Shown one piece after another: positions 30,207 to 35,213 of a stretch of 35,213 bases of DNA; the stretch's first letter is position 1, and every line of letters starts with the position of its first letter. The stretch covers positions 1 through 35,213 of the IMG/VR virus record IMGVR_UViG_3300048026_000397. One strand, written 5' to 3'. Below the pieces are notes generated by a model. The model searched no databases, was not told the DNA's origin, and saw only the letters and a program-made list of their open reading frames with translations. The stretch comes from a virus. Both the position numbers and the translations under genes were made by a program.

Positions 30207-30647
30207 CTAGGTTTCGTCGCTCTCGTGCTCGATCACGCTGTCGTTTGTGAGCTCACGAAGCGCAGCTAAATGCTGATCACCCAGCGTGATATTGACCAAC
30301 GGATCGCGCTTCTCACGCCATTGGTCTGGGTTCACATTACCGGCCAACCACTTGCGCGTGTCGATGCGTAGCTTGCGAACGGTTGCGTCGTGCGCGTCCA
30401 TCGTGCCATCGGCTATCTCCAGACACTCTTCGGCCAGTGCATCAGCCCACAGCTTACGCGCCTGCATGTAGCGATCGTGCCTACCCTCGCCCTCTTCAAG
30501 CCAACGGTAGAAAGCACGCCGGCCAACCTGGCACTCCTTCATCGTGTTAACCACAGTCATGCCGCCAGCAATCATGTTGAACACGGCTTCCTCGCCACGC
30601 TCTTCCAGGCTCTTGATCTGCGCTCTGATTATTGGTCTGCCAGGCAT
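30207..30647 (-). CDS. terS: Terminase small subunit (Sf6 type)
   Basis: 146 aa. The N-terminal DNA-binding half reads AVFNMIAGGMTVVNTMKECQ then VGRRAFYRWLEEG (HTH), and the C-terminal half has YMQARKLWADALAEECLEIA, DATVRKLRIDTRKWLAGNVN and PDQWREK. This is the Sf6 gp1 pattern. The small terminase recognises the packaging site and recruits the large subunit. Here it belongs to the leftward replication operon, 2.4 kb from terL, not next to it. The start lies one base after the preceding stop. Confidence 0.85.
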   Translation of the reverse strand: MPGRPIIRAQIKSLEERGEEAVFNMIAGGMTVVNTMKECQVGRRAFYRWLEEGEGRHDRYMQARKLWADALAEECLEIADGTMDAHDATVRKLRIDTRKWLAGNVNPDQWREKRDPLVNITLGDQHLAALRELTNDSVIEHESDET

Positions 30648-30648
30648 C

Positions 30649-30918
30649 CTAGTTCGCTCCTAATTCGTTGAGTATGTCGTCGAGCTCGCTATCCCAACCA
30701 TCGGCCAAGTCTTCGAGCTCTTCACGCCGATACGCAGGCTCCGCAAGCTTGCGCTCCGGCTTCGCCTTCGGCTCTGCCGGTCGCTCGACCAGCACAGTCT
30801 CCATTGTGTTCCACCTGTCACCGCACCGCAAACACTCACGACGCCGTCTAACGCCCTCTCGCAGCTTGTCAGAGCTGATCACCCTGTTGCCGCTACTACC
30901 GCACTGCTTACACTTCAT
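30649..30918 (-). CDS. NrdR-like zinc-ribbon protein
   Basis: 89 aa. CKQCGSSGNRVISSDKLREG, then RRRRECLRCGDRWNTMETVL, matches the zinc-ribbon N-terminal module of NrdR (CxxC ... RRRREC-x2-C with RF/W-T). The ATP-cone domain of NrdR is absent; instead an acidic tail (EELEDLADGWDSELDDILNE) follows. NrdR represses ribonucleotide reductase; without the ATP cone this cannot sense nucleotides the same way. It could be an operator-binding regulator or a transcription cofactor. It lies between the endonuclease and terS. Confidence 0.7.
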   Translation of the reverse strand: MKCKQCGSSGNRVISSDKLREGVRRRRECLRCGDRWNTMETVLVERPAEPKAKPERKLAEPAYRREELEDLADGWDSELDDILNELGAN

Positions 30919-30924
30919 ATCGCC

Positions 30925-31320
30925 TCACAGCCCCTCTACGGCGCTCTCAGCGCCTAGTATGTCCATGACTTGCGCTATCGCATCACCCTTCGTCACCATA
31001 TCCGTCGTATATCGCAGCACCCGATAGCCAAGCTCGAGCGCCTTGTTGTATTTGAAGCAGTCCGATCGAAAGCCAACGCCGCTGGTATGCCGGCCCCCGC
31101 TCCACGTTCCGCCCTCCACCTCAATGACCAGGTCGCTGCCGGTGATCACAAAGTCAAACCGAAACCTTCGGCCAGGTATCAGCAGCTGCTCCCGCTCAAA
31201 GCTCACGCCCGCCGCCTGCAGCTGCGCTGCAAGCGCCTCCTCGCCCTTGCTGCCGGCTGACTGCTTCTTTGCCTTAGCCTTCGGCTTGGCTTTGGTCTTC
31301 GCCTTAACCATTTGCGCCAC
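30925..31320 (-). CDS. VSR/DUF559-like PD-(D/E)XK endonuclease
   Basis: 131 aa from GTG at 31320, or ATG at 31311. A Lys/Ala-rich N-terminal tail precedes the nuclease fold: FERELLIPGRRFRFDF-like (FEREQLLIPGRRFRFDFVI), then DLVIEVEGGTW, SGGRHT, and a helix FKYNKALELGYRVLRYT. The Asp of FDF and the Glu-x-Glu of IEVEGG fit the active site of VSR-type nucleases, which nick mismatches or process DNA in phages. Possible roles are junction resolution or DNA processing before packaging. Confidence 0.8.
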   Translation of the reverse strand: MAQMVKAKTKAKPKAKAKKQSAGSKGEEALAAQLQAAGVSFEREQLLIPGRRFRFDFVITGSDLVIEVEGGTWSGGRHTSGVGFRSDCFKYNKALELGYRVLRYTTDMVTKGDAIAQVMDILGAESAVEGL

Positions 31321-31370
31321 TCGTGCAGCACCGCTTTTGCAGCGTCGAAAAAGTGCGCCGACAGTCAGCT

Positions 31371-31462
31371 GCTGGTACTAGTAAAATAGTACCGGCGCAG
31401 CACTGATCTCGGCGCTTGCGACTGCGCCAGTCTGCGCCAGTCAGAAACAGCCCACTGGCGCA
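31371..31462. repeat. Inverted and tandem repeats downstream of primase (possible origin or operator)
   Basis: GGTACTA (31374-31380) and TAGTACC (31387-31393) form a hairpin, extendable to ten pairs with one G-T. Two exact tandem copies of CTGCGCCAGT occupy 31422-31431 and 31432-31441. ACTGGCGCA (31454-31462) is their inverted partner. Other GCGCC/GGCGC units lie between. The gap 31321-31466 contains no gene. Confidence 0.55.
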
Positions 31463-31466
31463 AACG

Positions 31467-33437
31467 CTATTCATCGATTTCGCCCTCTGTAAACCACTTG
31501 CCGACGACTACGAAGGCCCGCATTTTGCGATGCTTGTCTGGCTTATCGACTACCCTCAGAGCCCCGTTTTCGATCCAGACCTTGAGTAGTTGGCGGATCT
31601 TTGACTTGTTATAAGTGTCGTTGGTATCCAGGTTCAGCGCCTCGCCGACTGCTATCCCGACCCAATCCTTGGCTCTTGGGTTTTCCCGCCACTCGCTGCT
31701 GGCAACTCGCCGCTGCACGGCCTCAAGGTCGTTTCTGTTTAGATCCGAGAAAACGTCCGGCCACTGCCACGGCTCACTCACGCCGACGCTGTCGCCGTTC
31801 GGGAGCTCGACGCTAACCATTTGGCGCCACGTCGAGTCGCCAGAAGGCGGCGCCAGGTTGTCTTTACTGTCGCCTTCGCGGCTGTACCGCCAGAATTGGT
31901 CTTCATCGATGCCCGCATTGCGCGCCTCTTCTGCCGTCATGCGCTGCAGGCGTCTAACGTGCCTGGCTGCGTCTACTAGGGCACTGGCGCCGCGTGCATC
32001 AGAGACAGTCGCTTCCTGCATGCCGTTGCCCTTTCGGACGTGATGCACGAGCTCGATGCTGCAATTAGCGTCGTTCGCGACCTGCGCCCAGCGTTTGACC
32101 ACCATGTCGATGGCCTTGTTATCGTTCTCGCTGAGGTGGTGCGAGCTCACGAACGGGTCAACAATGACGACGTCAACGTTCATGGCCTTTATATGGTGTG
32201 TCAGTGCGTCCGCAGCTGGCGTGAGCACGTTGGCCCCGCCGGCCTGCTCGGCAATGATCAGCGGCTCATCTCGCCCGCTGTTGACCAGCAGTCTGTCGCC
32301 AAGGTCGTCTTGCGTGATGCCGTAGTGCTGTGCGATGCCCGCAATCCGGCGCTGGAGCTCTTCCAGCGGGTCTTCCAGGTTCCACACCCACACTCGGCGC
32401 TTTGGCGTCTCGATGCCCATGATCGAGCGGCCCGTAGCCATCGCCACGGCTTCTGCCAGCGTGATCGCCGTTTTGCCAGTGCCGCCTGGCGCTACAGTGA
32501 CGGATAGAAATTTTCTAATAAAGTGCCGGCCATAAACCCACTCCCGCGGCGGTATCTTGCTGGCGTCGCCGAGCACGAAGGGCTTTGGCTCGAGCGCCAC
32601 TTTCTGCGCTTCAGCGGCTTCGGCTTGCGCCTCGCGCGCTTCGCGCTGCTCAGCCGCGCTGTTGCGGGCGTGCGTCTGCGCGATGCTATTGACCGTGCGT
32701 TCTACTTCGTCGCGATCGAGCGGCGGGCTGTTATAGGCGTTCCACTGCAGCACCTGCTCGAGCACGGCGTCGGAGCTCAGCCCCTGGCGAAACAGCCGGC
32801 CAGCTTCGGCAGCTGCTTGGTGATTGCGGTTGCCCTCGGCTTCGCCGGCCTCTTTCACATTGAAAGACAAGCCAGTATCCACCGGCCCAGGCGCCGGTTC
32901 GTTGAAAGACTTGATCTTGCGCAGGTCTGCGGCGTTTAACTTCGGCAGGCTGCCCCACCACACGTCAACGTCAGGATCGTCGTCGCGTGTATAAACGTGG
33001 CCGCTTTCGTGGATGCTCCCTGGCGCAATCACACAGCCGCCTTGGCCTCTCAGGTCAATGCGCAGGTCTGGGTTCACGCCGTTGCGCACTGGGTAGTTTG
33101 GATCGACTTGGTAATAGAAGTGTTTGCCCTTGCTCGTCGTGACGCGCCGCGGCGTGTAGGTCAGGTTCTCTCGAACGAATTTGACGGCGTCATCGCTGTC
33201 CGCATCGACCACGACGATCTGCTTGCCAGTGATGATGGCGTAGTTGTTGTTGGCGTAGTTGGCGCTGTTTAGCCAGTATTCCTGCTGCCCTTCTGGCGGT
33301 TCTGCAGTCTGCCAGGGCTGCCACTTAACGATTGGTCGCTTCTCAACAGGGTGCGCAGGCACGACAGTGAAGCCCTCTTCTGCGAGATCACGCGCCGCCT
33401 CTCTTACCCCTTCGCGTGTATACACAGGCTCAGCCAT
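31467..33437 (-). CDS. Primase-polymerase / helicase (Prim-Pol plus RepA-like ATPase)
   Basis: 656 aa from the ATG at 33437, preferred over an upstream frame because it coincides with the end of the Cro-like gene. Prim-Pol domain about residues 5-165: IVVVDADSDDA (D78, D80) and GKHFYYQ (H106), DLRGQGGCVIAPG. ATPase domain: Walker A PGGTGKT (317-323), then VVIVDPFVSS and IELVHHVRK, as in RepA/AAA_25-type hexameric helicases. It would prime and unwind at the phage origin, so the phage replicates with its own initiator. First large gene of the leftward operon. Eight-base overlap with the HTH gene. Confidence 0.9.
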   Translation of the reverse strand: MAEPVYTREGVREAARDLAEEGFTVVPAHPVEKRPIVKWQPWQTAEPPEGQQEYWLNSANYANNNYAIITGKQIVVVDADSDDAVKFVRENLTYTPRRVTTSKGKHFYYQVDPNYPVRNGVNPDLRIDLRGQGGCVIAPGSIHESGHVYTRDDDPDVDVWWGSLPKLNAADLRKIKSFNEPAPGPVDTGLSFNVKEAGEAEGNRNHQAAAEAGRLFRQGLSSDAVLEQVLQWNAYNSPPLDRDEVERTVNSIAQTHARNSAAEQREAREAQAEAAEAQKVALEPKPFVLGDASKIPPREWVYGRHFIRKFLSVTVAPGGTGKTAITLAEAVAMATGRSIMGIETPKRRVWVWNLEDPLEELQRRIAGIAQHYGITQDDLGDRLLVNSGRDEPLIIAEQAGGANVLTPAADALTHHIKAMNVDVVIVDPFVSSHHLSENDNKAIDMVVKRWAQVANDANCSIELVHHVRKGNGMQEATVSDARGASALVDAARHVRRLQRMTAEEARNAGIDEDQFWRYSREGDSKDNLAPPSGDSTWRQMVSVELPNGDSVGVSEPWQWPDVFSDLNRNDLEAVQRRVASSEWRENPRAKDWVGIAVGEALNLDTNDTYNKSKIRQLLKVWIENGALRVVDKPDKHRKMRAFVVVGKWFTEGEIDE

Positions 33438-33627
33438 TGGCCGCGTTGCTAAAAAGGTCTGGCCTGAGCTCTTCGCGCTTGATGCCCGTGATGGCCTCAA
33501 CTTGCACGACGCGCTCTGCAGGAATCTTGTCTGCCCACTTCCACTTGTAAACTGACCCGCGCGAAATGTTTAGTTGGCGCGCGAGCTCGGCGATTTGGAT
33601 GTCTTCCCAGATGTTTGTATTACTCAT
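33430..33627 (-). CDS. Cro/YdaS-like HTH protein
   Basis: 65 aa. IAELARQLNISRGSVYKWKW is a helix-turn-helix; the following KIPAERVVQVEAITGIKREELRPDLF is the YdaS/Cro-like C-terminal pattern. It faces the cI-like repressor across an operator-rich intergenic region, so it should be the lytic regulator. The ATG at 33627 lies just after the predicted -10 TACATT. It overlaps the primase start by eight bases, thus leading the replication operon. Confidence 0.85.
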   Translation of the reverse strand: MSNTNIWEDIQIAELARQLNISRGSVYKWKWADKIPAERVVQVEAITGIKREELRPDLFSNAANG

Positions 33628-33634
33628 CGCTGCG

Positions 33635-33663
33635 AATGTACACCTTTAAGGTGACAGTCACAA
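33635..33663 (-). promoter_or_regulatory. Leftward promoter for Cro-like/replication operon
   Basis: On the minus strand TTGTGA (33663-33658), a 17-base spacer and TACATT (33640-33635). An operator occupies the spacer. The start codon follows eight bases downstream, so the leader is very short. Confidence 0.65.
33638..33656. promoter_or_regulatory. Operator O1 of the genetic switch
   Basis: CACC-TTTAA-GGTGACA: right half-site perfect, left half-site partial (CACC). It lies between the -35 and -10 of the leftward promoter. Confidence 0.7.
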
Positions 33664-33676
33664 CATACAAACACCA

Positions 33677-33695
33677 TGTCACCGAAAGTGTTGCT
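33677..33695. promoter_or_regulatory. Operator O2 of the genetic switch (one good half-site)
   Basis: TGTCACC (33677-33683) followed by a poor partner half. It lies between the two divergent promoters. Confidence 0.5.
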
Positions 33696-33719
33696 CATTG
33701 TCACCCTTTGCGATACATT
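33691..33719 (+). promoter_or_regulatory. Rightward repressor promoter
   Basis: TTGCTC (33691-33696), 17-base spacer, TACATT (33714-33719). The spacer contains operator O3. The same -10 hexamer is used by the opposing promoter. AAGGAGAC precedes the repressor ATG. Confidence 0.55.
33699..33717. promoter_or_regulatory. Operator O3 of the genetic switch
   Basis: TGTCACC-CTTTG-CGATACA: perfect left half-site and a right half keeping G-x-x-ACA. It lies inside the repressor promoter, suited to autorepression. Confidence 0.6.
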
Positions 33720-33750
33720 CGGGTGACGACATTACTAAGGAGACAAACTC

Positions 33751-34089
33751 ATGAAGGACATCGCCGACCGCATACGCGATCTCCGGAATGCACGCGAATT
33801 AAGCCTGCGTCAACTGGCTGACCTGTCCGGAATAAATCACAACGTCATTCACAAATGGGAGACTAGGAAGGCAACACCAAACCGATCGAACGTCGTTAAA
33901 CTCGCCGATCTGTTCAACGTGAAGCCTGCCTGGTTGCTGTTTGGGCGTGACGACAACGCAACGGGCCTGAATGTGCAAGACACCTTTGCCGCACTGTCTA
34001 TCCCCTCACAACAACAAGTAGACGCGCTCATCAACCATCTATTGGACATAGAGAGCGCTAGGGAATCAGCACATGGAAAAGACTCATAA
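33751..34089 (+). CDS. cI-like XRE repressor without peptidase domain
   Basis: 112 aa. The XRE helix-turn-helix covers about residues 5-62: RIRDLRNARELSLRQLADLS, GINHNVIHKWETRKATPNRS, VVKLADLFNVKPAWLLFG. The remaining ~45 residues are a short helical tail for dimerisation; no LexA/S24 Ser-Lys peptidase region is present. It is the likely lysogeny repressor and binds the TGTCACC operators upstream. A strong AAGGAG precedes the ATG. The next gene starts inside its last codons. Confidence 0.88.
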   Translation: MKDIADRIRDLRNARELSLRQLADLSGINHNVIHKWETRKATPNRSNVVKLADLFNVKPAWLLFGRDDNATGLNVQDTFAALSIPSQQQVDALINHLLDIESARESAHGKDS

Positions 34090-34543
34090 CGAGCGACACG
34101 AAATTTGGAACACCTACGCAAACAGGGCGCTAGTCGAGGCAACAAATCACTTTTGCTCTGGACATGGGCTGAAGTTTTTTTCTGTCCCGTTCGACAGTAA
34201 GTCAACGCAGCCCATAACTTTATTGAAAGAACTGTTGCAGCCCTGCCCTTGCCCCTCGGGCGAATGCAGCACGCATCGGGCATTTCGCATTGTTGCGGCA
34301 AAAATGGCGCACTTCTACAGCGGCTACTCGGCAGAGACGCTGGTGCTGTACAAAGACAGCGCGTTTGTGTGCGTGCGAATCCAAGATGAGCTCATGTACG
34401 TTGGCGTTCATCCTTGGGATCTGCCTGCAGTTAAGGCTTACGCAAGAGAAAACGACCTGTTCTACGACATGCGCAACGTCGAATTGCTCTACCTGAAAGG
34501 CAAATATAACGACTTCGACAACGTGCTCGTCGCATCGTTCTGA
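34073..34543 (+). CDS. Unknown protein co-transcribed with the repressor (lysogenic-conversion candidate)
   Basis: 156 aa, ATG at 34073 overlapping the repressor end by 17 bases, with AGGGA upstream. It has a Cys-rich segment PCPCPSGECSTH near residues 57-68, then AFRIVAAKMAHFYSGYSAET, LVLYKDSAFVCVRIQDELMY, VGVHPWDLPAVKAYAREND and a C-terminal ELLYLKGKYNDFDNVL. No recognised family; not an obvious toxin, nuclease or second regulator. Expression from the repressor promoter means it would be made in lysogens, so a superinfection exclusion, host-fitness or repressor-modulating role is plausible. Confidence 0.6.
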   Translation: MEKTHNERHEIWNTYANRALVEATNHFCSGHGLKFFSVPFDSKSTQPITLLKELLQPCPCPSGECSTHRAFRIVAAKMAHFYSGYSAETLVLYKDSAFVCVRIQDELMYVGVHPWDLPAVKAYARENDLFYDMRNVELLYLKGKYNDFDNVLVASF

Positions 34544-34558
34544 ATTAATTGTTCTAGC

Positions 34559-34577
34559 TGTCTCCTTTTTGTTGACA
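34559..34577. promoter_or_regulatory. Degenerate operator of the early operon
   Basis: TGTCTCC-TTTTT-GTTGACA. Same 7-5-7 geometry and same T5 centre as the perfect operator at 29278; the preceding bases (ATTGTTCTA then CTGTC) also match that site. It overlaps the -35 region of the early promoter. Confidence 0.7.
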
Positions 34578-34598
34578 GCGCATTAGGCCATCTATAGT
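34569..34598 (+). promoter_or_regulatory. Early rightward promoter
   Basis: TTGTTG (34569-34574), or overlapping TTGACA (34572-34577), with -10 TATAGT (34593-34598). The spacer is 18 or 15 bases, as at 29288-29317. Expected to drive the recombination-integration operon that continues across the window ends. Confidence 0.6.
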
Positions 34599-34600
34599 GT

Positions 34601-34624
34601 TCTCCTTGTCAACGAACAAGGAGA
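34601..34624 (+). promoter_or_regulatory. Hairpin sequestering the ribosome binding site
   Basis: TCTCCTTGT-CAACGA-ACAAGGAGA, a perfect 9-bp stem with a 6-base loop. Its 3' arm contains AAGGAG, the Shine-Dalgarno of the ATG at 34631. It begins a few bases after the predicted transcription start. Confidence 0.65.
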
Positions 34625-34630
34625 CACTCG

Positions 34631-35044
34631 ATGACCGACGAAACGACACGCAACGGAAACAACGAGCCAACGATTGAATCGCTAGTCGCCAGGCTGGCAG
34701 AGCTCAAAAAGATTGAAGACGACGCAAAGCTCGAACGAGTAAAGCACGAAGCCGAGATCCTGCCCTTTCTCGACCAAGTCCAAGAAGGCAGCAAAACCAC
34801 CACCCTCGCCAACGGCACGAAAGTCACAGTAAAAAATGGCTTCAACCGCCGGCTGGATCAAGAAGGCTGGAAGCGCATCAAGCACAAGATCCCGACAAAC
34901 CTGCACCCAGTTCAGCTGAAAGAAGTGCTGAGCGACACGCAAATGCGTTACCTGCAGAACAACGAGCCAGACTTCTACAAAGAAATGTCTGCCGCCGTGA
35001 CGACCTCCCCCGCGAAACCATACATCACAATAAAGGAGGCGTAA
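34631..35044 (+). CDS. First early gene, conserved phage protein of unknown function (DUF7173-like?)
   Basis: 137 aa. A Glu/Lys helix (VARLAELKKIEDDAKLERVK, about residues 19-38) is followed by LPFLDQVQEGSKTTTLANGT, TVKNGFNRRLDQEGWKRIK and a C-terminal PAKPYITIKEA. I recall similar proteins directly upstream of recombination genes in other phages, but the function is unknown to me. Its ribosome binding site lies in a hairpin. It is immediately upstream of the Sak4-like ATPase, with a strong AAGGAGG for that next gene spanning its final codons. Confidence 0.62.
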   Translation: MTDETTRNGNNEPTIESLVARLAELKKIEDDAKLERVKHEAEILPFLDQVQEGSKTTTLANGTKVTVKNGFNRRLDQEGWKRIKHKIPTNLHPVQLKEVLSDTQMRYLQNNEPDFYKEMSAAVTTSPAKPYITIKEA

Positions 35045-35046
35045 TC

Positions 35047-35213
35047 ATGGCCTTTGATCTCAAGTCGGTATCGCCGACACAATCTGCGCGCGCGCTGTTT
35101 GGGCTCGTCTTCGGCACCTCTGGTGTCGGCAAGACGACCTTTGCCGCCGACGCGCCCGACGCTGTTTTCATCCCAACGGAAGACGGCGCCGGCAGTCTCA
35201 CGCTGCAGGCATT
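35047..35213 (+). CDS. Sak4-like AAA ATPase, N-terminal part
   Basis: First 55 codons of the ATPase whose C-terminal part is at 1-568. Walker A is GTSGVGKTT (about residues 24-32), preceded by ALFGLVF; then FAADAPDAVFIPTEDGAGSL, as in AAA_24 proteins. AAGGAGG precedes the ATG. The reading frame leaves two bases at the window edge, which with base 1 complete a codon. Joined directly, the protein would be about 244 aa. Confidence 0.85.
   Translation, partial: MAFDLKSVSPTQSARALFGLVFGTSGVGKTTFAADAPDAVFIPTEDGAGSLTLQA

Overview
The window looks like an essentially complete temperate tailed-phage genome (Caudoviricetes, probably podovirus-like). The ends belong to one gene. A Sak4-type ATPase starts at 35047 and runs off the right edge with Walker A, and its C-terminal part runs in from base 1. 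The two ends join in frame, so this is either a circular phage contig opened inside that gene or a circularly permuted genome. Base composition is moderate-to-high GC. Several small proteins are types that I recall from marine phages of Proteobacteria, but the host cannot be named from the sequence.

Layout. (A) 33.4-34.6 kb is a lysis/lysogeny switch. A cI-like XRE repressor (+) and an unknown companion gene face a Cro/YdaS-like HTH gene (-). Repeats with consensus TGTCACC-N5-GGTGACA lie between them. (B) The rightward early operon runs from 34631 through the window ends to 4581: small protein, Sak4 ATPase, DUF669 SSB-like protein, Cas4/RecB-like nuclease, several small proteins, DUF3310, excisionase and tyrosine integrase. 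(C) 4.58-4.82 kb holds a probable attP. Its core is the 3' end of a tRNA gene, most likely tRNA-Pro with encoded CCA, flanked by repeated arm-type sites. (D) The leftward replication operon runs from 33627 to 30207: Cro-like protein, Prim-Pol/helicase, VSR/DUF559-like endonuclease, NrdR-like zinc ribbon and small terminase. (E) 29.3-29.9 kb has three tiny basic proteins on the + strand, opposed to everything around them. (F) The leftward late operon runs from 29232 to 4822: four small proteins, large terminase, ADP-ribosyltransferase-like polyvalent protein, P22-type portal, scaffold, SU10/DUF5309-type capsid, adaptor, fibre module, lysis cassette, P22 gp10-like tail hub, and a block of probable ejection proteins.

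How it works together. The same palindromic operator appears at three places: the repressor/Cro switch, the start of the early operon (34559), and the divergent promoter at 29278 that serves both the late operon and the tiny basic-protein island. One repressor could therefore silence early and late transcription directly. The repressor has no visible LexA-like peptidase domain, so induction may not be classical SOS cleavage.

The least explained parts are: a gene co-transcribed with the repressor (34073); an approximately 11-bp-phased repeat array upstream of the large terminase; GC hairpins with a GTAA loop on the stop codons of three consecutive small genes; a non-coding segment with nested direct and inverted repeats beside terS; and a predicted ADP-ribosyltransferase between terminase and portal. 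No rRNA, complete tRNA, CRISPR array or insertion sequence was seen.
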